A DNA stretch of 64,000 nucleotides from Polyangiaceae bacterium (GCA_020849655.1 JADLFU010000009.1:17877-81876), one strand, 5' to 3'; shown: positions 18,963 to 27,382, numbered from the stretch's first letter. Numbers and translations: made by a program. Notes: a model not told the origin generated them from the letters alone.

Positions 18963-19735
18963 CCGCGGGCGCGGGGCGCGCGCTCGCGCGGACGCTGCGC
19001 AGGGTCGCCGATCGCGCGCTCCGCGCGGGGTACGTGCGGGGGTGGCTCGCGGAGCGCGACGTCACCGCCGCCGCCGCGGCGCTCGACGAGCTGTGCCTCG
19101 CCGCAGAGGCGGCCGATCCGGAGTGCGGCGAGGCGCTCGTGGCCGTCGTCGAGGCGCTGGCCGATCCGCGGGTCGCCGATGACGTGACGCGCTTGAGGGA
19201 GGAGGCCGCGGGCGGCGCGCTCGTGGGGCTCTCGCGGCTGCTGCGTCGGCCGCCCCCTCTGCCGTCGCGCGCGCTCTCCCCGGCGAGGCCGCCCGACTAC
19301 GGGGGGAGCCGCCCGCTGACGCTCGGAGAGCGCAAGGCCCTCGCGCGGCGCCCGACCCGCGCGCACCTGGAGAAGCTGCTGCTCGATCCCGATCCGATGG
19401 TGCTCGAGGCGCTGCTGATGAACCCCCGGCTCACGGAGGACGACGTGCTCACGGTGGCGGCGAAGCGGCCGGGCGCGCCCGCGCTGCTCGCCGTCATCGC
19501 GAGGAGCGGCCGTTGGAGCGTGCGCGCGCGCGTGCGGATGGCGCTCGCGCTGAACCCGGAGGTGCCGCCGGAGCTCGGCGTGCCGCTGGTCTCGCTGCTG
19601 TCGCGTCAGGAGCTGCGGCTCGTCCTCGAGGTGACGGACGCCTGCCCCGCGGTCCGCGGCGCGGCGCGCGAGCTGTTGCTCCGTCGCCCGCCGCAGCTGC
19701 GCGGCGGCCCCGGCGACGACGAGGAGCCGATGTGA
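18959..19735 (+). CDS. Unknown protein with helical repeat-like C-terminus
   Basis: A 258-residue protein from GTG 18959, overlapping the esterase stop. No known family was recognised. The sequence is Ala/Leu/Arg-rich and helical. Residues 115-245 contain repeated short helices with a HEAT-like look (LEKLLLDPDPMVLEALLMNP, then further DP/NP-turn units such as RMALALNPEVPPELG). There is no signal peptide or membrane segment, so it is probably cytoplasmic. It ends overlapping the start of the polysaccharide deacetylase gene by four bases. A scaffold role is a guess from the repeats only. Confidence 0.7.
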   Translation: MTAGAGRALARTLRRVADRALRAGYVRGWLAERDVTAAAAALDELCLAAEAADPECGEALVAVVEALADPRVADDVTRLREEAAGGALVGLSRLLRRPPPLPSRALSPARPPDYGGSRPLTLGERKALARRPTRAHLEKLLLDPDPMVLEALLMNPRLTEDDVLTVAAKRPGAPALLAVIARSGRWSVRARVRMALALNPEVPPELGVPLVSLLSRQELRLVLEVTDACPAVRGAARELLLRRPPQLRGGPGDDEEPM

Positions 19736-20835
19736 CCCGACGCGCGCGCCTCGCCAGCGCCGCCGGCCTCCTCGCGGGGCTCGCGCTCGCCGCGCTCGCC
19801 CGCGTGCGCGCGCCGACACCTGCAGCGCGAGAGCCCGCCCCAGCCCCGCGCGCGCAGGCGGCGCCCTCGGCCCCGCCCACCGCGTCAGCGCCTCCGCCCG
19901 CGCCCGCGCTCGTCACGCGCGCGACGCCGGCGGGAGACCGCGCGCCGCTCGACGTCGCGGTGCGGTTCTCGCTCGAGGGTGACGTCGATCGCGAGCAGGT
20001 GGCGGCGAGCTTCACGATCGATCCCGCCGTCGAGGGCGCCCTCTCGTGGGAGGGCGCGACGCTCGTGTTTCGCCCCCGCCGCCTCGCCCCCGCGACGATG
20101 TACAAGGCCGCGATCTCGGCCTCGCCGGGGGCCGAGCCGGCGCACGCCGCGTTCCGCACCATGTTCCCCCCGCCCGCGCTGGTGACGCCCGGCGAGGACG
20201 GGCACGCGGTGCTCACGTTCGACGACGGGCCGCGCACGACGTCGCAGGCGAGGCGCGTCCTCGACTGGCTCGCCCGCAACGAGGTGCGCGCGATCCTGTT
20301 CCCCAGCGGGCGCTGGGCGCGCGACCACACCGAGCTGCTCGACCGCGCGCGCGCCGACGGGCACCTCGTCTGCAACCACGGCACGAACCACCTGAACCTC
20401 ACGCTGCTGCCCGACGCCAAGATCGAGGAGGAGATCGTCGGCGGCGCGGGGCACGGCAGCTGCGCGCTCTTGCGACCCCCGCTGATGGGCTACTCGCCGC
20501 GCGTCGAGGCGATCGCGGCGAGGCTCGGGTACCGCTCGTTCCTCTGGGACGTCGACACGCGCGACTGGGAGGGGTTGCCCGCCGAGGATCTCGAGAACCT
20601 CGTCTTGACCCGCGTGTTCCCGGGGGCCGTGATCCTCCTCCACCTGCACGGCGCGCACACCGAGGAGGCCCTGCCGCGGATCGCGAGGCGCCTTCGGGAC
20701 GCGGGCTACAAGCTGTCGTACCCGGTGACGGAGCGAGGCGAGCTCGATCTCGCGCGCCTCGGGCCCGGCTCGTCGCGTCCGCCGGAGGAGCTCACCGGGC
20801 CCCGCCAGGTGGACCCTCGCCGCGCGCCGCGGTAG
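19732..20835 (+). CDS. Polysaccharide deacetylase with N-terminal Ig-like domain
   Basis: A 367-residue protein from GTG 19732. An N-terminal signal anchor (GLLAGLALAALA) and a Pro/Ala linker lead to a bacterial Ig-like (SbsA/Big_5 type) domain over about residues 65-145 (LDVAVRFSLEGDVDREQV, LAPATMYKA). The NodB-type deacetylase follows: TFDDGP with the catalytic and metal Asp residues at about 162-167, the His pair in CNHGTNH near 214-219, and ILLHLHG near 303. It should remove acetyl groups from a cell-wall or extracellular polysaccharide outside the inner membrane. The Ig-like domain may hold it to the envelope. Confidence 0.87.
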   Translation: MTRRARLASAAGLLAGLALAALARVRAPTPAAREPAPAPRAQAAPSAPPTASAPPPAPALVTRATPAGDRAPLDVAVRFSLEGDVDREQVAASFTIDPAVEGALSWEGATLVFRPRRLAPATMYKAAISASPGAEPAHAAFRTMFPPPALVTPGEDGHAVLTFDDGPRTTSQARRVLDWLARNEVRAILFPSGRWARDHTELLDRARADGHLVCNHGTNHLNLTLLPDAKIEEEIVGGAGHGSCALLRPPLMGYSPRVEAIAARLGYRSFLWDVDTRDWEGLPAEDLENLVLTRVFPGAVILLHLHGAHTEEALPRIARRLRDAGYKLSYPVTERGELDLARLGPGSSRPPEELTGPRQVDPRRAPR

Positions 20836-23800
20836 CGAGGCGCGGTGACCGACGGCGCGCGCGCGAAGAAGGAGCTGTTCGACGTGCTCGACGATCTCGA
20901 GACGCTGCTGAAGCACCCCGATCTGACGGCCGAGCTCGCGGCGTCCCGCGTGAACAGCTCGCTCGCCCTCGTCGCGGCGATGGGCCTCCGCGCGTACCTC
21001 TCGGGCGATCGCGCCGCCGCGATCGAGGATCTCTCGACCGCGGCCGAGGAGATCGCGGCGCGAGGCGCGATCGACGAGTGAGCGCGCGCGTCGCGTCCGT
21101 CGTGGCGGCGCTCGCCGCGTCGCTCCCTCGCCCCGCCGCGGCGCAGGTGCCGATCCTCGCGCGGGGCAAGACGATCGACGTCGTCTACGACGCGCGCGAC
21201 ACCGGCCACCCGACGGAGGCGTACGTCGCGCGGCTCTTCGTCCCCGGCAAGGCGCGCGGCGCGCCGACGGTGCCGCGCCCGCTCCTCGTGTTCCTCCACG
21301 GCGTCAACGCCGCGCACGTGAGGTTCCACTGGGCCGGCGGGAAACCAGACAAACCAGACATTCGCATCGTCGTGTCCGAGCTGATGGAGCGCGGCGCGCT
21401 CCCGCCGCTGGTCGTCGCGGCGCCGTCGTCGGTCGTCTCGTCGGAGACCCCGGTCGCGCTGTGGCCGGGGTTCGATCTCGATCGCCTCGTCGAGCGCGCG
21501 ATCGTCGGCCTGCGCGGGCACGCGAGCGTCGATCTGTCGCGCGTCGTCGTCGTCGGGCACTCGGGCGCGGGCTGCAACCCCCACGGCGGGCTCGCGAGCG
21601 CGATGGCGACGACGACGCTCGACGTGCGCGCGTTCCTCTCCGTCGACACCTGCATGACGGAGGACGACGCGCGGGCCTTCGAGGCGGCGCCGGCGGGCGC
21701 GGCGCTGTTCGTGTCGTACCAGACCCACACGTGGGATCGCCCGTTCGCGCGGTTCTCCGAGGTCTTCGACGAGGTCACGCGCGGCAGGGGCGGGGCGCGC
21801 GCGGTCGACGATCTGACGCCGAAGGAGGTCGCGGGCGCGCACGCGGCGCTGGTGGCCCTCTCGCTCGAGCGCTGGGTGCCCGGCGCGCTCGCGCCGCGGT
21901 AAGCGCTTCTTCGCGACGCCGCTCACGCCGGGCAGCGTCTGCCCGCCGAGGATGTCGTCGAACACCGCGTCGAAGTCGCCCGCGTCGTCGAGGTCGCGCG
22001 ACCTCGGATCGTCGCCCGCGCCGAGCGCCGCGTGCCGCTCCGCGACGTCGCGGAACCCCGGATCGGTCGCCTGCACCTTGCGGAAGAAGTGCACCGCGTG
22101 GTCGGGCTCGCCCTTCGCCTCGTGGATGGCCGCCACCTCGTAGAGCAGGCTCAGCTCCTGCTCGACGGTGCGCTGCTTCGCGGCGAGCGCCTCGTGGAAC
22201 GCCGCGATGGCCTGGTCGAGGTGGCCGCGCTCCATCTCGATCACGCCGACCATGGACAGGCACACGCAGGTGCGCTTCGGGTCGCGGCCCGCGGTGCGAA
22301 ACTCGCCGATCGCGTCGTCGACGAGCCCCATCTCCTTGTAGGCGACGCCGAGATCGTAGTGGGTCTGGCTGTCGCCCTCCTCGACCTGGCTCTTCACGCC
22401 CTCCTTGAACTTCGCGAACACCGCCTCGACGTCGACCTGATCGTCGACGCCCTGCATCTGCGGGCGCGCCTCCTGCACGGGCTCGAAGGCGTCGTCGAGC
22501 GCGTCGAGCGCGTCGCCGAGATCGCCGTCCGCCGACAGCAGCAGCGACGGCGCGGGCTGGTCGAGCGGATCGCCCGCGGCGGCCTCGCCCTCCTCGATCT
22601 CGCGCAGCTTCTCCAGGAGGAGCGGGTGCGTCGGCGCTCGCGAGAGCTGCTCGTCGACGATCGACCGCGCGTCGCCGAACAGGCCGCGGCCGAGGAAGAA
22701 ATCGATCTCCTCGAGCGCGTCCTCGAGCGAGTCCCCGCCCTGGAACGCGCGCAGATCGCGCACGTTCGCGTTCACCGCGTGCGGCTGGCTGTGCGCGCCG
22801 GGCACGACCTCGAGCGGCGCGGCGGGCGCCTCGTCGAACGGGCTGTCCTCCTCGTCGATGCGGAACGACGGCAGCGCGTCCGGCACCGAGGCGGACGGCA
22901 GCCGCGCGCGCGGCGGCCCGAGATCGAACGGATCGTCGGTGTCCTCGAGCGGCGAGAAGGCAGGGCGCCCGCCGCTCGCGGAGAGCACGTCGATCGCGCC
23001 CACGTCCTCGAGATCGTACGTCGGCAGCGGGTTGCCCGGATCGTACGCGTCGAAGGCCGTCTGCCCGCCCTCGTAGCCGAGATCGGTCTGGTCGTCGGCG
23101 ATCTCGAGCCCGCCGTACCCGAGCTGGTCGAGCAGCTCGGTCGCGCGCCGGTGCCCCGGGACGAGCTCCAGCACCTCCTGCAGCTCGAGCGTCGCCGCGC
23201 CCGTCTCGCCGAGCTCGATGAGGATGGCCGCGAGCGTGATCATCTCGCCGACCGCGCCCTCGCTGTCGCCCGCCTCGAGCAGGGCGTCGCGGAGCGCGAC
23301 CCGGAGATCGGCCGACGCCGGGAGCACCTCGATGGCGATGCGCAGCACCTCGACGGCCTTGTGCGGCAGCCGCGCCTGACGGAACGCCGTCGCGTTCACG
23401 AGCGCCTGGGCCGCGACCGCGTCGGGCGCGAGCCCCCCCGACGGCGGCTCGTGCAGATCCTCGGCCGCCTCGATCGAGGCCGACACGATGACGCCGCTCG
23501 GCGCGCCCGGCGGGGGACGGTAGCTGCGGCTCTGGCGGAGCTCGAAGGGGGCCTCCTCGGCGGCCATCGACTCGATCGAGTCGAGCTCCTCGAGCGAGAT
23601 GTCGCCGGACGCGACCGACACCACCGACTCCTCGCGCGGCGGGGGCGGGGGCGGGGGCGCAGGCGCCACGCTCGGGCCGCCGCGGTAGAGCGCGCGCACG
23701 TCGGGATCGTCGCTCGCGACCTCCATCAGGTACTGGACCGTCTCGGTGAACGTCGCCTGGTCGCCGAGGTCGCTGGCGAGCCGCGCGAGCGCCTTCAGCA

Positions 23801-24599
23801 CCTCGATGGCCTTCGGGCGCTGATCGATCGCGTCGAACGCGTTCGCCAGCAGGCGCAGCGTCTCCGGATCCTTGTTGTTGGCCTGGAAGGCGATCTGCAG
23901 CTTCGCGAGCGCCATCCGGCCGTCGTTGGGCTGGCCGCGATCGAGGAGGATCTGCGCCGCGAACTTCGCGAACGCCGGCTCGGGGCGGATCTGCATCAGC
24001 CGCTCGACGACCTTGAGCGCGTCGTCGCGGCGGCCGAGCTCCATCAGCAGGTTCGCCGCGGTCGAGAACTGCGCGATCGCGCCCTCGAGATCCTTCACGC
24101 GGGCGAGCGCCTCGGCGAGCCGCAGGTGCGCGACCGGGTTCCGCGGATCGATCTCGACGATCTTCCTGAAGACGCCGAGGGCGTCCTTCTCCCGCCCCGC
24201 CTTGATGAGCCGCGCGGCGTACTCGTCGTACGCGCTGATCGCGTCCGACTTCATCCCCATCTGCTGGTGGATCTCGGCGAGCTTCGGCAGGATGTGCGCG
24301 AAGCGCTCCTCGCCCTGCGGGAAGTGCCGCGCGATGATGTCGCGCACCTGCTTGTAGACCGCGACCGCCTTGACCGCGAAGCCCTGCTGCACGTACAGGC
24401 CGCCGACCCGCTCGTAGGTCTCGATAGCGGCCTGGTACGCCTCCATCTTGACCTGGTAGTCGCCGATCTTGAGCAGCGTGCGCGTGTCGCGCGGGTCTTC
24501 CTGGATGATCCGCTGGAGCTCGGCGATCGCCTTGTCGTACCGCTTCTTCTCCGCGAACTTGCTCGCGGACTGAAGCACCTTCTCGCGATCGATCGCCAA
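20706..24599 (-). CDS. Large TPR repeat protein (recognisable part about 21905-24599; no stop at its natural end)
   Basis: From ATG 24599 about 900 residues read as a soluble TPR protein. Residues 1-300 hold TPR units (KRYDKAIAELQRIIQEDPRD, KAGREKDALGVFRKIVEIDPRN). A Pro-rich, acidic linker follows, then TPRs near 400-480, a long acidic region with ELDSIES-like sequences, and a last TPR block (SQTHYDLGVAYKEMGLVDDA) ending in DFDAVFDDILGGQ. This organisation is common in myxobacteria, where such proteins act as scaffolds, including in gliding. Family-like sequence ends at VAKKR near 21905. No stop follows: the frame passes TTA at 21902-21900 and stays open to 20706, giving about 390 residues that are only the antisense of two genes. 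A one-base shift near the end would terminate it at a TGA at 21925-21923. A lost stop, a frameshift or an assembly error is likely. Confidence 0.75.
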   Translation of the reverse strand: MAIDREKVLQSASKFAEKKRYDKAIAELQRIIQEDPRDTRTLLKIGDYQVKMEAYQAAIETYERVGGLYVQQGFAVKAVAVYKQVRDIIARHFPQGEERFAHILPKLAEIHQQMGMKSDAISAYDEYAARLIKAGREKDALGVFRKIVEIDPRNPVAHLRLAEALARVKDLEGAIAQFSTAANLLMELGRRDDALKVVERLMQIRPEPAFAKFAAQILLDRGQPNDGRMALAKLQIAFQANNKDPETLRLLANAFDAIDQRPKAIEVLKALARLASDLGDQATFTETVQYLMEVASDDPDVRALYRGGPSVAPAPPPPPPPREESVVSVASGDISLEELDSIESMAAEEAPFELRQSRSYRPPPGAPSGVIVSASIEAAEDLHEPPSGGLAPDAVAAQALVNATAFRQARLPHKAVEVLRIAIEVLPASADLRVALRDALLEAGDSEGAVGEMITLAAILIELGETGAATLELQEVLELVPGHRRATELLDQLGYGGLEIADDQTDLGYEGGQTAFDAYDPGNPLPTYDLEDVGAIDVLSASGGRPAFSPLEDTDDPFDLGPPRARLPSASVPDALPSFRIDEEDSPFDEAPAAPLEVVPGAHSQPHAVNANVRDLRAFQGGDSLEDALEEIDFFLGRGLFGDARSIVDEQLSRAPTHPLLLEKLREIEEGEAAAGDPLDQPAPSLLLSADGDLGDALDALDDAFEPVQEARPQMQGVDDQVDVEAVFAKFKEGVKSQVEEGDSQTHYDLGVAYKEMGLVDDAIGEFRTAGRDPKRTCVCLSMVGVIEMERGHLDQAIAAFHEALAAKQRTVEQELSLLYEVAAIHEAKGEPDHAVHFFRKVQATDPGFRDVAERHAALGAGDDPRSRDLDDAGDFDAVFDDILGGQTLPGVSGVAKKRLPRRERAGHPALEREGHQRRVRARDLLRRQIVDRARPAPAARDLVEDLGEPRERAIPRVGLVRHEQRRARRRRLEGPRVVLRHAGVDGEERAHVERRRRHRAREPAVGVAARARVPDDDDARQIDARVPAQADDRALDEAIEIEPRPQRDRGLRRDDRRRRRDDQRRERAALHQLGHDDANVWFVWFPAGPVEPHVRGVDAVEEHEERARHRRRAARLAGDEEPRDVRLRRVAGVARVVDDVDRLAPREDRHLRRGGARERRGERRHDGRDARAHSSIAPRAAISSAAVERSSIAAARSPERYARRPIAATRASELFTRDAASSAVRSGCFSSVSRSSSTSNSSFFARAPSVTAPRYRGARRGSTWRGPVSSSGGRDEPGPRRARSSSPRSVTGYDSL
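20845..21081 (+). CDS. Small unknown acidic helical protein
   Basis: A 78-residue protein starting at GTG 20845, ten bases after the deacetylase stop and overlapping the next gene by four bases (21078-21081). It is predicted helical (KKELFDVLDDLETLLKHPDL, then DRAAAIEDLSTAAEEIAARG) with no signal or membrane segment. Its place in the tight gene run and typical codon use support it as a real gene. No function was recognised. Confidence 0.6.
   Translation: MTDGARAKKELFDVLDDLETLLKHPDLTAELAASRVNSSLALVAAMGLRAYLSGDRAAAIEDLSTAAEEIAARGAIDE
21078..21902 (+). CDS. Exported alpha/beta-hydrolase-like protein
   Basis: A 274-residue protein from GTG 21078. The signal peptide VVAALAASLPRPAAAQ suggests export. 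The fold is alpha/beta hydrolase: strand and oxyanion region RPLLVFLHGVNAAH, nucleophile elbow GHSGAGCNPHGG near residue 160, and a late His in QTHTWDRP. It resembles esterase-D-like or putative peptidase proteins, but the substrate is unknown. It closes the run of five genes starting at 17742, two of which are hydrolases and one a deacetylase, which suggests envelope work. Its TAA stop (21900-21902) is antisense to an in-frame TTA in the convergent TPR gene. Confidence 0.75.
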   Translation: MSARVASVVAALAASLPRPAAAQVPILARGKTIDVVYDARDTGHPTEAYVARLFVPGKARGAPTVPRPLLVFLHGVNAAHVRFHWAGGKPDKPDIRIVVSELMERGALPPLVVAAPSSVVSSETPVALWPGFDLDRLVERAIVGLRGHASVDLSRVVVVGHSGAGCNPHGGLASAMATTTLDVRAFLSVDTCMTEDDARAFEAAPAGAALFVSYQTHTWDRPFARFSEVFDEVTRGRGGARAVDDLTPKEVAGAHAALVALSLERWVPGALAPR

Positions 24600-24732
24600 C
24601 GTGCGCCCTGGATCCGGGGTTCTACGGCGCCCGAGCCCCGCCGGTCAAGGACGGCCTACTCGGCCGCGCGCGCCAGAGGCCGGCCAGAAAGCGTTGCAGA
24701 CCCCGGGGAGATCGCTCTAGACCCTGTGCATC

Positions 24733-26097
24733 GTGAGGCGCGTGCTGGTCGTCGACGACGAAGAGAACATCCGCGTCGTCCTGCGCACGCTGCTGCGCCG
24801 CGTCGGCTACGAGGTCGAGCTCGCGGAGAACGGCGAGCGAGCGCTCGCGCTGGCGGGCACGTTCGACCCGGACGTCATCCTCACCGACGTGCGCATGCCG
24901 AGGCTGAGCGGCCTCGATCTGCTCGGCGCGCTGAAGGCGAAGGGCTCGCAGGCGACGGTGATCGTGATGAGCGCGTTCGGCAGCGTCGATCTCGCGCTCG
25001 AGGCGATGAAGGCCGGCGCGTACGACTACGTGCCGAAGCCCTTCAAGAACGACGAGATCATCCTCGCGCTGAAGAAGGCCGAGGAGCGCGAGGCGCTGCG
25101 CCGGGAGAACCGCGCGCTGAAGGACGAGATCCAGAGGGGCCAGCAGTTCGAGGCCATCCTCGCGAAGAGCGACGCGATGCGCGAGATCTTCAAGACGATC
25201 GCGAAGATCGCCGAGTTCAAGACGACCGTGCTCATCTCCGGCGAGAGCGGCGTCGGCAAGGAGCTCGTCGCGCGCGCGCTCCACCAGCGCGGCGGGCGCC
25301 GGGCCGGGCCCTTCGTCGCGGTCAACTGCGGCGCCATCCCCGAGAACCTCCTCGAGAGCGAATTGTTCGGCCACAAGCGCGGCGCGTTCACCGACGCGTC
25401 GCACGACCGGCGCGGCCTCTTCGAGGAGGCCGACCGCGGCACGCTCTTCCTCGACGAGATTGGCGAGCTGCCGCTCTCGCTGCAGGTGAAGCTGCTGCGC
25501 GTCCTGCAGGCCGAGACCCTCCGGCGCCTCGGCGACACGCGCGATCAGAAGGTCGACGTGCGCATCATCGCGGCGACGCACCGCGATCTCGCGGCCGACG
25601 TGAAGGCCGGGAGGTTCCGCGAGGATCTCTACTACCGCCTCAACGTGCTGCCGCTGCACGTGCCGCCGCTCCGGGAGCGCAAGGACGACATCGCGCTGCT
25701 CGTCGACCACTTCATCGCCCGCAACAACGCGCGGCTCGGCACCGACATCCGCGGCCTCGATCCCGAGGCCCGCAGGCTGCTGCTCGGCTACGCGTGGCCC
25801 GGCAACGTGCGCGAGCTGGAGAACTCGATCGAGCGCGCGATGGTGCTCGCCGAGGGCGACGTGATCGCCGGGCGCGATCTGCCCGAGCGCGTCCGCGACA
25901 CGGAGGATCCGATCCAGATGCAGCTCGCGAGCGGCGATCTCTCGATCAAGAAGGCGAGCCGCGTGATCGAGGAGGTGCTCATCCGGCGCGCGCTGCAGAA
26001 GACCCGCGGCAACCGCACCCGCGCCGCCGAGCTGCTCGAGATCAGCCACCGCGCGCTGCTCTACAAGATCAAGGACTACAAGGTGGTCGACTCGTGA
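24733..26097 (+). CDS. NtrC-type response regulator with GAFTDA in place of GAFTGA
   Basis: A 454-residue protein from GTG 24733. The receiver is residues 1-120 (VLVVDDEENIRVVL, ILTDVRMPRLSG, YVPKPFK). The AAA+ domain spans about 140-375, with Walker A GESGVGKE, Walker B FLDEIGE and WPGNVRELEN. A Fis-type helix-turn-helix closes it (RGNRTRAAELLEISHRALLYKI). The sigma-54 contact loop reads GAFTDA at about residues 217-222. The second Gly of GAFTGA is usually needed for sigma-54 activation, so this may be a weak or sigma-54-independent regulator. The stop overlaps the GTG of the small lipoprotein gene downstream. It is divergent from the TPR gene, with 133 bases between the starts. Confidence 0.93.
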   Translation: MRRVLVVDDEENIRVVLRTLLRRVGYEVELAENGERALALAGTFDPDVILTDVRMPRLSGLDLLGALKAKGSQATVIVMSAFGSVDLALEAMKAGAYDYVPKPFKNDEIILALKKAEEREALRRENRALKDEIQRGQQFEAILAKSDAMREIFKTIAKIAEFKTTVLISGESGVGKELVARALHQRGGRRAGPFVAVNCGAIPENLLESELFGHKRGAFTDASHDRRGLFEEADRGTLFLDEIGELPLSLQVKLLRVLQAETLRRLGDTRDQKVDVRIIAATHRDLAADVKAGRFREDLYYRLNVLPLHVPPLRERKDDIALLVDHFIARNNARLGTDIRGLDPEARRLLLGYAWPGNVRELENSIERAMVLAEGDVIAGRDLPERVRDTEDPIQMQLASGDLSIKKASRVIEEVLIRRALQKTRGNRTRAAELLEISHRALLYKIKDYKVVDS

Positions 26098-26555
26098 AGC
26101 GCGCGCGCGCGGCCGCCCTCGCGCTCGCCGCGGCGTCGGCGGCCTGCGGTACGAGCCAGCTCGCGCACCAGGCCGCCCGCGATCTCCGCTGCCCCGCGAA
26201 GCAGATCGAGGTGACCGAGGTCGACGAGGTGCGGCAGCGCGCCGACGGCTGCGGGCGGACGGCGAGCTACGTCTGCTCGGTCGACATGCACAGCCGCACG
26301 ACCTGCGTGAGGGAGCGCACGAGCGCGCGCAAGACGGCGCAGGACGAGGCGGCGTCGCTGTTCAGGTGTCCCCCCGAGCGCGTCACCCTCGACGACGGCC
26401 CCGACGCCGACAGCTACGTCGCGAGAGGCTGCGGCCGCGAGGCGACCTTCACCTGCCACGCGATCGGCGACTCGTTCCGCTGCGCGCGCGTCGGCGGCGC
26501 CGCCGTGATCGACGAGCCGGCCGGGTCCGCGCCGGCCGCCGCGCCGCCGCGCTGA
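26094..26555 (+). CDS. Small lipoprotein with two copies of a Cys motif
   Basis: A 153-residue protein from GTG 26094, overlapping the regulator's stop (GTGA). The signal peptide (ARAAALALAAASAAC) has a Cys suited to lipidation. The mature part is two related modules. Each starts with a Cys-Pro pair (RCPAKQIEV and RCPPERVTL), continues with an acidic stretch, then a GCGR-A-(S)Y/F-x-C motif (GCGRTASYVC and GCGREATFTC). Each module probably forms its own disulphides in the periplasm. This duplicated pattern occurs in small myxobacterial lipoproteins of unknown role. Coupling to an enhancer-binding-type regulator suggests it may act as an envelope partner of that pathway; that is inference. Confidence 0.72.
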   Translation: MKRARAAALALAAASAACGTSQLAHQAARDLRCPAKQIEVTEVDEVRQRADGCGRTASYVCSVDMHSRTTCVRERTSARKTAQDEAASLFRCPPERVTLDDGPDADSYVARGCGREATFTCHAIGDSFRCARVGGAAVIDEPAGSAPAAAPPR

Positions 26556-26560
26556 CCCAC

Positions 26561-26600
26561 AAAAAGCGAAGGAGGGCGCCCGCGCCGCGGACACCCTCCT
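26561..26600 (-). terminator. Probable rho-independent terminator of the lipoprotein gene at 26619-27257
   Basis: Read on the reverse strand, a perfect 7-bp stem AGGAGGG/CCCTCCT (26600-26594 with 26576-26570) encloses a GC-rich loop. It is followed by TCGCTTTTTG, a run of five T at 26565-26561. It starts 19 bases after the lipoprotein stop codon. The stem is short for this GC content and the loop of 17 bases is large, so strength is uncertain. Confidence 0.5.
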
Positions 26601-26618
26601 CACGCCGCAGCAGGTCGC

Positions 26619-27257
26619 TCAGTGCTTGAAGACGAGGCGGCCCTTCTTCGGGTCGGTCATCGCGATCGTGTGCGCGTCGACGACCTCGATCGTCACCTCG
26701 GCCGGGAGCTTGGCCATCGGCTTCTTGCCCATGTCCTTGCCCTCGGGCGTGAGCACGGCCTTGCCGCCCTCCTCCGCGTCGGTCCTCACCTTGAACATGA
26801 CCTTGTTCACGATGACCTCCTTGCCCTTCTCCTGCGCGAAGGACACCCACCACCAGTTGCCCTTGTCGTCCTTCTCGTACCGCGAGCCCTCGCCGGCGGC
26901 GGCCGCCTCGACGTCCTTCAGGCACGCCTCCTTCTTCTTGTCGTCCTTCTTCGCCTTCTTCTCGCAGTCGTCCGTCGCGAGCTTCTTCGCGTCGGGCGAG
27001 TCGGCGAGCGAGAACTTGAAGGTGGCGCCCGGGATGATCTCCGAGAACTTCTTCTTCGGCGGCGGGGGCGGCGGCTCCTCCTTCTTCGGGGGCGGCGGCG
27101 GCTCCTCGTGCTTCTCGGCCGTCGCCGACGCGGGCGGCGGCGGGGGAGCAGAGACCGCCGGCTTGGGGGCCTCGGGCGCGGGGGTCTCACCGCCGCACGC
27201 CGCGACCAACACCGAACACACGACCAACGAACCAAACATCAGACCGCGAGAGCTCAT
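26619..27257 (-). CDS. Unknown Pro/Lys-rich lipoprotein
   Basis: A 212-residue protein. ATG 27257 is chosen because AGGAGG at 27269-27264 lies six bases upstream; the in-frame ATG at 27263 abuts that site. The signal peptide (GLMFGSLVVCSVLVAAC) has the lipobox VAAC followed by GG. A linker of Pro, Ala, Lys and Glu (PPPPPKKEEPPPPPPKK) may span the periplasm. The C-terminal 130 residues carry two or three Cys, Lys-rich helices, then strands with WWWVSF. The C-terminal part, which predicts a beta-rich domain, was not recognised. The gene is divergent from pheT. Confidence 0.75.
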   Translation of the reverse strand: MSSRGLMFGSLVVCSVLVAACGGETPAPEAPKPAVSAPPPPPASATAEKHEEPPPPPKKEEPPPPPPKKKFSEIIPGATFKFSLADSPDAKKLATDDCEKKAKKDDKKKEACLKDVEAAAAGEGSRYEKDDKGNWWWVSFAQEKGKEVIVNKVMFKVRTDAEEGGKAVLTPEGKDMGKKPMAKLPAEVTIEVVDAHTIAMTDPKKGRLVFKH

Positions 27258-27382
27258 CGACATCCTCCTAGGGGTGCACAAAACCAACGCCTTGAAACGG
27301 GCGGCCAGGTAGCGCCTCTTCGGCGCGTTGTCATCACGATTTTTCTTCCTGGCTCGCGGGGCGTCCGCGATAGACCCGGCGC

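Noticed and set aside
24685..24705. Possible sigma-54 promoter upstream of the GAFTDA regulator (GGCC...TTGC)
   Set aside because: The spacing between GG and GC is 12 bases rather than the required 10.
22032..26093. Very long + strand open frame (about 1350 codons) leading into the small lipoprotein gene
   Set aside because: It is antisense to the TPR protein gene and then out of frame with the regulator gene; composition is Arg/Leu/Asp shadow type. Only the part from GTG 26094 has a signal peptide and real protein character.
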